Source: Sedimentisphaerales bacterium (lineage in GTDB: Bacteria; Planctomycetota; Phycisphaerae; Sedimentisphaerales; Anaerobacaceae). From it: DNA of 22,528 nt. Positions 1-7,565 of this stretch are shown piece by piece. A program made the translations under genes and the position numbers. The DNA lies in NCBI GenBank assembly GCA_016933985.1, contig JAFGTU010000451.1, forward strand, positions 1 to 22,528. The letters are read 5' to 3'. Every line of letters begins with the position of its first letter. Positions within the stretch are counted from its first letter, which is position 1. The notes under the pieces were generated by a model. It worked only from the letters and a program-made list of their open reading frames with translations. It did no database searches and was not told the origin of the DNA.

Positions 1-1
1 G

Positions 2-1336
2 AGCGACCACCTCGGCGACTGTATGGGCCCTTGCCAAATGACGTGCCCGGCCCGAATGGATATTCCCCTGATGATTCGACAGATTGCCGCCGGCCGGCTG
101 GCCGATGCGATTGCCACGGTCAAAAAGGATATCGCCTTGCCCGCCGTCCTCGGACGAATCTGCCCGGCCCCCTGTGAAAAGTCCTGCAGACGGGCCGCAC
201 ACGATGATGCCGTCTCGATCTGCCTGCTGAAACGCTACGTCGCCGACGTCGATCTTCGCCACGAAAATCCCTACCTGCCTAAGTGTAAGCCCAAGCGAGG
301 AAAACGAGTCGCCATAATCGGAGCAGGCCCGGCAGGACTCGCCGCCGCCTACTATCTAACGCAGGACGGCTTCGACTGCACTATCTTCGACGACCACGAT
401 GAACCCGGCGGCATGCTCCGCTACGCCCTATGTAGCACGGGCATCTTGCCCGTGTCTAACAATCATCGTAAGGATGCCGACGCCGGTAAACTGCCCCTTG
501 ATATTCTCGACAAAGAAATCGCTTCGATCATCAAATTGGGCGTCGAATTTCGCCCGCAGACGCGAATAGGAGATACGGTATCGATAGAGGCCCTGCGAAG
601 AGATTTCGACGCCGTCTTTGTCGCAGTCGGCAAACTGGAGCAGGCCGAAGCCGAAGCGATGGGCCTGCAGGCGGACAAGAACGGCATCGTTATAGAAGCT
701 GCAACTTATCAGACCTCTCTGCCCGGCGTCTTCGCCGGCGGCGACGCCGTCCGCAATCGCAGGCTTGCCGTCCGCTCCGTCGCCGACGGCAAGGAAGCCG
801 CTATCGCGATAGCACAATACATCCTCGGCCAACCCGTAACGGGACCGCAAAGACCCTTCAACACGCGCATCGGCAGGCTAAAGGAAGGTGAGATGGAAAT
901 CTTCCTCAGCAATGCAAGCAAAGACCCCCGCGTAGAGCCAACCGACAATGACGACGGCTTCACGGATGACCAGGCCCGCAACGAGGCCGCAAGATGCCTC
1001 CATTGCGACTGCCGAAAGCCGCAAACCTGCAAGTTGAGGAAATACGCCAACGAATACGACGCCAAGACCAGCCGCTACCAGGGTCCCCGACGCCTTTTTG
1101 CTCAAATCCTTCAGCATCCTGATCTGATCTACGAGCCGGGCAAGTGCATCGACTGCGGAATCTGCATTCAGATTGCCGCCAAGGCCGGCGAGAAGCTCGG
1201 CTTAGCCTTTGTCGGCAGAGGTTTCGACGTCAAGGTCGCCGTCCCCTTCGACCGTTCACTCGCCGAAGGACTAAAAACCGCCGCAAAAAAATGCGCCGAA
1301 GCCTGCCCCACCGCCGCCCTCGCCCTAAAAGACTAA
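2..1336 (+). CDS. GltD-like FAD/iron-sulfur oxidoreductase (5' end outside window)
   Basis: The reading frame is open back to base 2, and the residues before the first ATG (base 23) continue a cysteine motif (GDC-MGPC-QMTCP). The true start therefore lies upstream. Counting from that ATG: N-terminal cysteines at 4, 8, 47, 51 and 55, as in the Fe-S helical domain of glutamate synthase small subunits; FAD Rossmann motif GAGPAGLA at 100-107; EPGGMLRY at 127-134; and a second flavin motif PGVFAGGDAV at 234-243. Near the C-terminus are CLHCDC (325-330), CIDCGIC (375-381) and CAEACP (424-429), suggesting added Fe-S clusters. The family normally has a GGGNxAMD-type NAD(P)H-binding domain between the two FAD halves; here AVFVAVG (198-203) runs into NGIVIEAATYQTSLPGVF with only about 15 residues between. 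A palindromic DNA repeat adds about 16 residues after LRYA. Likely role: electron transfer between Fe-S partners through FAD, in the cytoplasm. The physiological partner is not visible. Confidence 0.85.
   Translation, partial: SDHLGDCMGPCQMTCPARMDIPLMIRQIAAGRLADAIATVKKDIALPAVLGRICPAPCEKSCRRAAHDDAVSICLLKRYVADVDLRHENPYLPKCKPKRGKRVAIIGAGPAGLAAAYYLTQDGFDCTIFDDHDEPGGMLRYALCSTGILPVSNNHRKDADAGKLPLDILDKEIASIIKLGVEFRPQTRIGDTVSIEALRRDFDAVFVAVGKLEQAEAEAMGLQADKNGIVIEAATYQTSLPGVFAGGDAVRNRRLAVRSVADGKEAAIAIAQYILGQPVTGPQRPFNTRIGRLKEGEMEIFLSNASKDPRVEPTDNDDGFTDDQARNEAARCLHCDCRKPQTCKLRKYANEYDAKTSRYQGPRRLFAQILQHPDLIYEPGKCIDCGICIQIAAKAGEKLGLAFVGRGFDVKVAVPFDRSLAEGLKTAAKKCAEACPTAALALKD
431..460. repeat. REP-like palindrome inside the oxidoreductase gene
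   Basis: Arms CACGGGC (436-442) and GCCCGTG (448-454) are perfect inverted copies around a 5-nt loop. In the gene frame this encodes S-T-G-I-L-P-V. Palindromes of this kind (GGGCATCTTGCCC core) are, from memory, common between genes in planctomycetes; here one sits in a coding region without breaking the frame. Confidence 0.7.
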
Positions 1337-1472
1337 TCCCAGTTTCTTTGTGACGAACTACCTTTTCTTACCCCCCACACTGCGCCTCTCTACAACATCT
1401 CTTCCCACCTATACTCCTCCGTAGCGCATCCCACCAGCGATTTCGAAAGTTTCAGCACAGACCATCGACCTT

Positions 1473-2249
1473 TTATTTGAACCGTTTTTCCATGGCTGCC
1501 TTGGCAATGACTTTGACTGAGGCCAAGTCGTCCTCGGTCTTGATGGCGTATTCTTTCCACTCGTCACTCGCGTCATAGGTGGCGATGAGGTAGTGCTGCC
1601 GACGTGGATACAGGTACGCGAAAACACGTCCGTTGACCTTCATCGAGACAGCATACTTGATTGGATCAACCGCAATATTCCCCGGTTTCCAATTCTTGAT
1701 CTCGTCGAGAAGCGCACTGACTTTCGCCCGAACACTAATATCCGTTATATAATTCAAGTGATCCTCAAGATGTGCCACTTCGACGACCTCAGGTGGTGCC
1801 GTGATTTGTTGCTCTGTAAAGATCGGAACAATGTCGGCCTCGCCTTCAAACTTCAGACAATTAAAGGTAAACAGGGAAATTGGAAGATCAAGCCACTTGC
1901 ACCGATTGACAAGCGTTTGCGAAAACGTAGGCGCAACAAGGAATAACCGGACCTGTTGAGTAGGGTCGATCGAGTGATTCTTGTACAGCCGGGCGAATGC
2001 TTCGACATGCGTTGAGATGTAGTCGTAGTAATCAAGTCCTTGTAGAAGCATCCCGTCCTCCTGCGTGACCTTGAGTTCGGCGACAACCAAGGACCTGCCG
2101 CTGTCTACCAAGAGGACATCAAGCCGTCCTCCGCCGGCTGGCTTCTGATGGTCCACATAGACGAGGCCCTCCTCGATCAGTCCCGCGTTGCGCCGGACAA
2201 TGTCTTCAAGTTGCTGTTCCGAGACATCGGCCTTTGTGTATTTCTTCAT
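1473..2249 (-). CDS. NucS-like PD-(D/E)XK nuclease family protein
   Basis: A 258-residue protein. An alpha-helical start with a conserved-looking Glu (LEDIVRRNAGLIEEGL, residues 14-29) is followed by GRLDVLLVD (41-49), LVVAELKV (54-61) and a Gln at 70 (LLQGLDYYDY). D44, E58-L-K60 and Q70 match the PD-(D/E)XK nuclease core as seen in the C-terminal domain of the NucS/DUF91 family. The C-terminal third (KVNGRVFAYLYPRRQHYLIATYD) looks like a small alpha/beta domain that I cannot name with confidence. The start is supported by GGAG 8 nt before the ATG. The family acts on branched or mismatched DNA, but no partner gene is adjacent, so the substrate is unknown. It could belong to a restriction or repair pathway. 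Confidence 0.65.
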   Translation of the reverse strand: MKKYTKADVSEQQLEDIVRRNAGLIEEGLVYVDHQKPAGGGRLDVLLVDSGRSLVVAELKVTQEDGMLLQGLDYYDYISTHVEAFARLYKNHSIDPTQQVRLFLVAPTFSQTLVNRCKWLDLPISLFTFNCLKFEGEADIVPIFTEQQITAPPEVVEVAHLEDHLNYITDISVRAKVSALLDEIKNWKPGNIAVDPIKYAVSMKVNGRVFAYLYPRRQHYLIATYDASDEWKEYAIKTEDDLASVKVIAKAAMEKRFK

Positions 2250-2284
2250 TTTTCATCTCCGTGATCGATTAAGAATTACACTGG

Positions 2285-2351
2285 TCCGCATAAGATGCGG
2301 AGTTTTGGTTTTCCTGCCCGAATAACGCGCCGTGGGCCTTCTTGCCTAAGG
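2285..2351. repeat. Direct repeat copy 1, with hairpin TCCGCA-TAAGA-TGCGGA
   Basis: A 67-bp unit, 59 of 67 positions matching the copy at 2803-2868 (7 substitutions, 1 gap, counted by eye). It begins with a perfect 6-bp hairpin (2285-2290 / 2296-2301), continues with GTTTTGGTTTTCC, and ends one base before the stop codon of the minus-strand gene at 2352. Confidence 0.85.
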
Positions 2352-2756
2352 CTATTCTGCAAAGTACTGTCGAACTTTCGCCGCAATCTGGCGATCCGTC
2401 ATCCTCTCAACAGTTTCAACGCCTGCGATGCGTCCGCGCAGTTTGCTCTTTTCAAGACGTTTCTTCAGTTCGCCCTTTGCCTCGCCGGGGCCGAATATCA
2501 AAATGGCTTCCGCATCACGAAGACACGCAATTACCGCCTCGTAGTAAATGTTGAGATGTCCCGTAAACGTTCTCTGGCGCCTATCATCTGACGGCACTTT
2601 CTGCGATTCATAGCGCCCCGTAAGAGGCGAATCGCCGGAACGTTGGAGCTGTTTCTCGACCTTCGATACGATCAGTGCTATCTCTTCCCCTTTATCCGTA
2701 ATAGCCACGATAATGGCCTTCCTATGGTCAATCCACAAACCCACTTTGGTTCTCAT
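2352..2756 (-). CDS. Small conserved hypothetical protein (WIDHRKA type)
   Basis: A 134-residue protein from the ATG at 2756, chosen because AAAGGAGA lies 6 nt upstream; an earlier in-frame start at 2783 has no such site. It begins MRTKVGLWIDHRKAIIVAI, then a polar middle with DDRRQRTFTGHLNIYYEAVI, and a C-terminal alpha/beta part EAILIFGPGEAKGELKKRL followed by VETVERMTDRQIAAKVRQYF. I recall similar short proteins annotated only as hypothetical in many bacteria. The C-terminal segment is reminiscent of the bacterial eRF1/Dom34 domain-3-like (baeRF or host-attachment) proteins, which would suggest a role near ribosomes; this is an inference and not secure. The gene is isolated from its neighbours and bracketed by two copies of a 67-bp direct repeat. 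Confidence 0.65.
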   Translation of the reverse strand: MRTKVGLWIDHRKAIIVAITDKGEEIALIVSKVEKQLQRSGDSPLTGRYESQKVPSDDRRQRTFTGHLNIYYEAVIACLRDAEAILIFGPGEAKGELKKRLEKSKLRGRIAGVETVERMTDRQIAAKVRQYFAE

Positions 2757-2802
2757 CGCGTTCTCCTTTGTCGCCGGCCTCACCTAACAATAATTAAACC
2801 CA

Positions 2803-2868
2803 TCCGCAAAAGATGCGGAGTTTTGGTTTCCTGTCTGTATAACACGCCGCGGGCCTTCTTGCCCAAGG
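2803..2868. repeat. Direct repeat copy 2, with hairpin TCCGCA-AAAGA-TGCGGA
   Basis: Second copy of the unit at 2285-2351, same orientation, with the same 6-bp stem (2803-2808 / 2814-2819) and the same end sequence CTTGCC-AAGG. It lies upstream of the small minus-strand gene, in the gene-free stretch 2757-3102. I see nothing else definite in that stretch; a TTGACA-like box occurs near 3017 but has no convincing -10 partner. Confidence 0.85.
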
Positions 2869-3102
2869 TGTACTAACCCCTTTGTATCCAATTCCTTGCC
2901 GCCTATCAATAACAAAATATAGCAAAGTCGCCCACTGGATTAAACGCGTATCATACTTGTTTACCGGCCTGAGGGTGGATATACTTGACCGCGGCTCTTG
3001 AGAGCTTGACAGACGATTCTCCACTGCCGACCCGGCTGTGGTTAGTATCGGTTTGTAATGTGGTCTTGTTAGAGTAGCTCGGGAAGAAAGAGGTGTGCTG
3101 CA

Positions 3103-4572
3103 ATGCGAACGAAAGAGGCTATGAATCGCCGTGAGTTTATTAAGAGGACTGCTGCTTCCGGGATCGGGCTTGCCATTGTCCCTGCGTATGTTCTTGGGGG
3201 AGCCGGGCGGCAAAGGCCGAGCGATAAGTTGAATATCGCCCTCGTCGGCGCCGGGACTCAGGGGCTGGGCCAGTTGACCGGCTGGATAAAACGGCCGGAC
3301 CTGCAGTTTGTCTCTGTCTGCGACCCCAATAGAGAGACCCGCGATTACCCGCAGTGGGGCAGGTCCCAGGGCGAGAAATTCGGCGCCGCCGGGGGCAGGG
3401 AGGTCGGCCGGCGTATGGTGAATCAACACTATGCTCAAGAGAAAAGTAAAGGCACTTACAAAGGATGCTCGGCCTACGCTGATTTCAGAGAGATGCTCGA
3501 AAAGGAAAAGAACCTCGATGCGGTCTTTATCATGACGCCGGACCATTTGCACGCGACGATAGCGATTGCCGCAATGAAGAGGAAAGTAATGGCTGGAACG
3601 CACAAGCCTATTGCCAACTTTATGTACGAGGCGAGGCTGACGTGTGAAACCGCGAAGGAGACGGGCGTTCCCACACAGCTCTTCGCCTTTCAGGACCCCA
3701 TAGAGAACTACACCGTGCGGGAGTGGATTAAGCAGGGCGTGATCGGCAAGGTCAAGGAGCTGCACCGCTGGACCAACCGACCCGTTTGGCCGCAGGGCTC
3801 GCCTTACCTGCCGACGAATACGCCGCCGATACCGGAAGGCTTCGACTGGGACCTGTGGCTTGGACCTTCGCTGCCTCGCACCTATTCGCCGGATTACACG
3901 CATACCGTCTTTCGGGGCTGGTATGAATTCGGCGGCGGATGCCTGGCCGACATGGGGTACTACGGCTTCTGGGTGGACTGGCGCGTCTTGAATCTCGGCG
4001 TGCCGACAACTGCCGAGGCCGATGCGACCTTCACCTGCGAGATAAAGGATTTCCGCAGCAGCCCGGTTGGCAATGAGCTTTCTTTTCCTTATGGGGCGAC
4101 GATTCGCTGGAAGGTGCCGGTGAAGGGGACGCACGAAACGATGGAAGTCTTCTGGTACGAGGGCGGGATTCGACCGAGGACGCCCGATGCCCTCATGGAA
4201 AAGAGCGGCGAGCTGACTAAAGAGGGCGTGATGTTCGTCGGGGAGAAAGGGATCATCCTGGCCGACTACGGCTACGCCAACCTCCGGTTGCTGGGAGTGA
4301 ACCATGCCGATGAAGTTATCGCTTCTATCATAGTGCCGGAAGTTAAATTGATAAACCAGACAGACGAGATGGTGAATTCCTTCAAAGGGGGCAAACCTTC
4401 GCGGGGCGATTTTATCAACGCCCGGACAATAGCCGAAGCTATTTGCCTCGGCAACCTGGCAATCAGGACCGGCCGAAGGTTGCAGTGGGATGAAAAGAAT
4501 CTGAAAGTTGCCAACATCCCCGAGGCCAACCAATACGTAAGACGCCAATACCGCCGAGGCTGGGAATTGTAA
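3103..4572 (+). CDS. Tat-exported Gfo/Idh/MocA family oxidoreductase
   Basis: A 489-residue protein with a twin-arginine signal (MNRREFIKRTAASGIGLAIV, residues 7-26), so it is probably exported folded with its NAD(P) cofactor. The Rossmann fold shows NIALVGAGTQGLG (44-56), and DAVFIMTPDHLHATIAIAAM fits the usual second strand. The position of the family's EKP lysine motif reads THKPIAN, and the region that usually reads GGG-x-DMGxH reads GGGCLADMGYYGFWVDW. Lys is kept but the usual Glu and His are not. Both possible ATGs (3103 and 3121) have a purine-rich upstream site; 3121 starts right at the Tat motif. Members act on sugars, inositols or related polyols; planctomycetes carry many exported paralogues. 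It converges on the URO-D-like gene with about 95 bp between them. Confidence 0.85.
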   Translation: MRTKEAMNRREFIKRTAASGIGLAIVPAYVLGGAGRQRPSDKLNIALVGAGTQGLGQLTGWIKRPDLQFVSVCDPNRETRDYPQWGRSQGEKFGAAGGREVGRRMVNQHYAQEKSKGTYKGCSAYADFREMLEKEKNLDAVFIMTPDHLHATIAIAAMKRKVMAGTHKPIANFMYEARLTCETAKETGVPTQLFAFQDPIENYTVREWIKQGVIGKVKELHRWTNRPVWPQGSPYLPTNTPPIPEGFDWDLWLGPSLPRTYSPDYTHTVFRGWYEFGGGCLADMGYYGFWVDWRVLNLGVPTTAEADATFTCEIKDFRSSPVGNELSFPYGATIRWKVPVKGTHETMEVFWYEGGIRPRTPDALMEKSGELTKEGVMFVGEKGIILADYGYANLRLLGVNHADEVIASIIVPEVKLINQTDEMVNSFKGGKPSRGDFINARTIAEAICLGNLAIRTGRRLQWDEKNLKVANIPEANQYVRRQYRRGWEL

Positions 4573-4575
4573 TTC

Positions 4576-4590
4576 AGCGATAATATCGCT
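4576..4590. terminator. Small hairpin between convergent genes
   Basis: AGCGAT-AAT-ATCGCT is a perfect 6-bp stem with a 3-nt loop, four bases after the Gfo/Idh stop codon. There is no T run after it, so it is at best a weak terminator or RNA 3'-end stabiliser. Confidence 0.3.
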
Positions 4591-4666
4591 TGGATGGTCC
4601 TTTCCTGTGCGAGAATGTTCGAGACACTCGCCGGGTTCGACCGCTGCGGATATGTGGACAGGATTG

Positions 4667-5722
4667 CTACGAGTAACAGGTCGCATAATGCTCCATTGCG
4701 TCCATCAGCGCGTTTATGTTTTCGAGCGGGACGCCGGGGTATAGGCCGTATATCATCATCAGGCCGCCTTGCGTTGAGCCGAGCTTCTCGACCTCTTCGC
4801 GGATCAGGGCTTCGATATCGGCGGGGCTGCCGAACCGCGTCACTTGCACCCGGTCGATATCGAGGTCGATGCACACTCTGCCCTTGAGGTTCCCGGCGAT
4901 CCAGTCGATTCCGTTGACAAGGTCCTGGATATTGAGGACATCCGGGCCGCACTCGATAAGGTCGTCGGCCAGATCACGAATGTCGCCGTCGCAGTGTATA
5001 TGAATAATGCAGCCGGCGTCACGCGAGGGCTTTATCAGCCTCTGATAGCTCGGCTTGATGTATTTGCGAAAGTGCTGCGGCGAAAGCATTGGACCAAACT
5101 GCATACCGAGGTCCTCCGGGTAGCCCAGCCACTCGGCTCCGAGCTCGACGTACCTATTCACGAGGCCCAAGTTGAATTCTTCGACCATTTCTATGAGTCT
5201 GTGCAGCCTCGGCTCGTCGTCAGCCATGTCTAGGATGAGATTTTCGTAGCCGCGAATATCTGCCAGGGTTTGAAAGGTATGGCCGTGCTGAAGAGCGTCG
5301 TTGGCCAGTCGGCCTACAGCTTGCGGCCTTCGAGACCTCCTGGCTACACTATCCCAATTCGCCGGTCCAAGCCTCAAATTCTCTGCCGGATCGGGGGCGG
5401 CGTAGCTCTCGAATTTATGCCAGCTATCTAACGGATGCTGCCTCACCGTCCCTACAATCCCGTCGTCCGTCGTTTCCCAGACGCACCCCCATCCGTCGAT
5501 ATACTTTTCGCCGGTCTTTTCCCAGGGCGTCAGATTTGGCTCGATATCAATGGGCGAACCATCGAAGTCTGGAAATAACATCGGATGGTCCGCCATCAGC
5601 TCGCCCAGGGTCTTGGTCGGGTAATGATGCCAGCAGGCAGAGTTGATATGGAAATCCATAGGGATGTAGTCGGGCCGACCAAACCGAACGCTACGGAGCA
5701 GATTCTCATACTCATCAATCAT
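4667..5722 (-). CDS. Uroporphyrinogen-decarboxylase-like (URO-D superfamily) protein
   Basis: A 351-residue protein matching the URO-D/methyltransferase superfamily over its length. It begins MIDEYENLLRSVRFGRPDYIPMDF, includes ENLILDMADDEPRLHRLIEM and YPEDLGMQFGPMLSPQHFRKYIKPSYQRL, then CIIHIHCDGDIRDLADDLIECGPDVLNIQD, and ends GGLMMIYGLYPGVPLENINALMDAMEHY. The superfamily contains true haem-pathway decarboxylases and corrinoid-dependent methyltransferases. The HIHCDGDI segment, where many members have HSDGDI, and the absence of haem genes nearby favour a non-haem role, as for the many URO-D-like paralogues of planctomycetes; the substrate is unknown. The start ATG at 5722 has a weak upstream AAGGGG. 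Convergent with the oxidoreductase, so not in its operon. Confidence 0.8.
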   Translation of the reverse strand: MIDEYENLLRSVRFGRPDYIPMDFHINSACWHHYPTKTLGELMADHPMLFPDFDGSPIDIEPNLTPWEKTGEKYIDGWGCVWETTDDGIVGTVRQHPLDSWHKFESYAAPDPAENLRLGPANWDSVARRSRRPQAVGRLANDALQHGHTFQTLADIRGYENLILDMADDEPRLHRLIEMVEEFNLGLVNRYVELGAEWLGYPEDLGMQFGPMLSPQHFRKYIKPSYQRLIKPSRDAGCIIHIHCDGDIRDLADDLIECGPDVLNIQDLVNGIDWIAGNLKGRVCIDLDIDRVQVTRFGSPADIEALIREEVEKLGSTQGGLMMIYGLYPGVPLENINALMDAMEHYATCYS

Positions 5723-6296
5723 GCCGGGACCCCTTGCTTTTTGTCATAACCGGTGCTTCTTCGCATACCTGAGATTCCTTTGTTCGTATCTCGAAGGCAT
5801 TGTGGAATATATTGAGGCTCGAAGCCAGACACAAGCCGATTGGCTTTGATTGGGTTTGTTTTTTCGGGTTCTGGCGGGGTGGAATATTGCTGTAAGTGCT
5901 TGCGGGACAGAGTTTTGTGGTGATTTTGGCGTTGGGGAAATTGGGTTTGTTTTGCAGAATTGACTTGCAGCCACGAGGACACCAGGACACGAAGATACGA
6001 AGGAGAGAAGATCGCAAAGAACCGAAGACAAGAGCCTGAATGGCAAAATGGGCGGGATGGGCTGGTTGGGCAGTTTATAGAAAAGATGCTCGATGCCGGC
6101 TTCTCGATGCTTGATAGTTGATGATTGATTATCGATTCGGGCATGATTCGACCCTCCTTATTGATATTCAGTTTGGCGGGTATTATATTAGATGCTTGGT
6201 TAAATGTCAAGTGAATTGTCGTTTTTAGGCGGGTTTGACGCAATTGGTGCGCTTTTGTGGCCCTGTTTTTGGGGCTATATGTTGCGTTGTATTTTG
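5723..6296. other. Gene-free, repeat-derived stretch
   Basis: No credible gene is seen. The sequence ATTGGGTTTGTTTT occurs twice (5849-5862 and 5940-5953), there is a stutter of GGACAC / ACGAAG units (about 5977-6004), and GATGCTCGATGC / TCTCGATGCTTGAT echoes occur near 6085-6125. On the minus strand the first motif yields KTNPI / KQTQF-type peptides in overlapping open frames, a pattern I recall from spurious ORFs in Phycisphaerae. Probably decayed dispersed repeats. Confidence 0.5.
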
Positions 6297-6324
6297 TTGC
6301 CCGGCGGCGGCGGAGGGGTATAAT
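6297..6324 (+). promoter_or_regulatory. Sigma70-like promoter for proB
   Basis: TTGCCC (6297-6302) and a consensus TATAAT (6319-6324) are separated by 16 nt. It lies 65 bp upstream of the proB ATG. The start point should be near 6331, which excludes the longer frame beginning at 6257. Confidence 0.6.
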
Positions 6325-6388
6325 AGTACGGGATTTGGTGCGAAATTTGGTTATGACTTTTACCGGGGCGTTGCCTGGTGGGGCAATT

Positions 6389-7489
6389 ATGCGTGATTTT
6401 AGCAAGGCCAAGCGAATAGTAGTCAAGATCGGGACGAACGTGCTGACGAAGGGAGATTGTGTCGATAGTGCTTACGTCCGGCGGGTCGCCTCACAGGTTG
6501 GCTCGCTCTTAGCGGGCGGGCGACAGGTAGTCATCGTGAGCTCCGGCGCTATCGGGATGGGGGCGGGGCAACTTCACTTGGACGAGAAGGTCAAAGGGAT
6601 GAAGATGCGGCAGGCGTGTGCGGCCATCGGCCAGCCGCTGCTGATGCAGGAATATCGCAAGTCGTTCCTGCGGCACGGCATCACGGTCGCCCAGGTCCTT
6701 TTGACCGCTGAGGTACTTAGCAACAGGAAGACCTATCTGAACCTGCGCAATTCCATCGAGACGCTCCTCGATCTAAAAGTGCTACCCGTTCTCAACGAGA
6801 ACGACAGCGTCAGCACGGATGAGATCGGGACTGCTTTCGGGGACAACGACAAGCTCAGCGCGCTGGTCGCCAGCAAGATCGATGCGGACCTGCTGATTAT
6901 CCTCAGCGACATCGATGCGCTTTACGATAAGAATCCGCAAGAACACCCGGACGCCAGGCCGATACCTGCCGTCTTCGAGATAACGCCGCAAATGGTCAAG
7001 AACGCCGGCGGGGAGGGGAGCAAGTACGGCACGGGCGGGATGAGAACGAAGCTCGAAGCGGCGAAGATAGCATCCAACGCGGGGTGCAGAATCGTCCTTG
7101 CCGACGGCAGGCTGAAAGACGTGATCGGTCGGGTCATTGGCGGCGAGGAGATCGGGACTGTGTTTATGCCGAAGCGGAAGCTCTCGAACCGCGCGAGGTG
7201 GATTCTCAACAGCACCCCCGCGGGGACGATAACTATCGACGCGGGCGCTATGCAGGCCCTGCGAAACCGTAAGAGCCTGCTGCCCAGCGGCGTAACCGGG
7301 GTCGGGGGGACATTCGAGGCCAGCGCCGTCGTTATGCTCAACAACAACGCGAAAGCGGTGACAAACTTGAGCAGCTCCCAGTTAAAGGCCCTAGCCGGCA
7401 AGCACAGCTCCGAAATCAGAAAGATCCTCGGCCCGAAACACCGGGACGTGGTCGCAATACCGGAAGACATTGTCATAATCGACTATTGA
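6389..7489 (+). CDS. proB: Glutamate 5-kinase
   Basis: Catalyses the ATP-dependent phosphorylation of glutamate, the first step of proline synthesis, in the cytoplasm. From the ATG at 6389 the protein has 366 residues, close to the 367 of E. coli ProB. The amino-acid-kinase domain shows RIVVKIGTNVL (9-19), VVIVSSGAIGMGAG, LPVLNENDSVSTDEI with GDNDKLSALVA, and KYGTGGMRTKLEAAKIA. A C-terminal PUA domain follows (TITIDAGAMQALRNRKSLLPSGVTGVGG to the end). The open frame extends upstream to 6257, but that part (MALFLGLYVALYFVARRRRRG) is unlike the family and lies across the promoter, so I reject it. proA is not in the window; the next gene, 76 bp downstream, is unrelated. Confidence 0.95.
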   Translation: MRDFSKAKRIVVKIGTNVLTKGDCVDSAYVRRVASQVGSLLAGGRQVVIVSSGAIGMGAGQLHLDEKVKGMKMRQACAAIGQPLLMQEYRKSFLRHGITVAQVLLTAEVLSNRKTYLNLRNSIETLLDLKVLPVLNENDSVSTDEIGTAFGDNDKLSALVASKIDADLLIILSDIDALYDKNPQEHPDARPIPAVFEITPQMVKNAGGEGSKYGTGGMRTKLEAAKIASNAGCRIVLADGRLKDVIGRVIGGEEIGTVFMPKRKLSNRARWILNSTPAGTITIDAGAMQALRNRKSLLPSGVTGVGGTFEASAVVMLNNNAKAVTNLSSSQLKALAGKHSSEIRKILGPKHRDVVAIPEDIVIIDY

Positions 7490-7565
7490 TTGCTCTAAGT
7501 GCGTGAGGGCCGGGGACATATACCGCCAAGATATGGCGCCCGGCCGGGACGGGAGGCTTGGCTCT

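Noticed and set aside
1337..1472. A terminator or small RNA after the first oxidoreductase gene
   Set aside because: No stable inverted repeat with a T run could be found by eye.
2794..4686. A 630-codon open frame antisense to the Gfo/Idh gene
   Set aside because: The plus-strand frame has a Tat signal and clear family motifs; the antisense product has no recognisable domain and is a by-product of GC-rich codon use.
6257..6388. N-terminal extension of ProB with a hydrophobic and Arg-rich segment
   Set aside because: It lies across the promoter and is absent from the family; the ATG at 6389 gives the standard length.
5719..6426. Overlapping minus-strand frames of 100 and 235 codons
   Set aside because: Low-complexity, basic, KTNP/KQTQ-rich peptides made of repeat sequence; several frames are open at once and none has a good ribosome site or a known domain.
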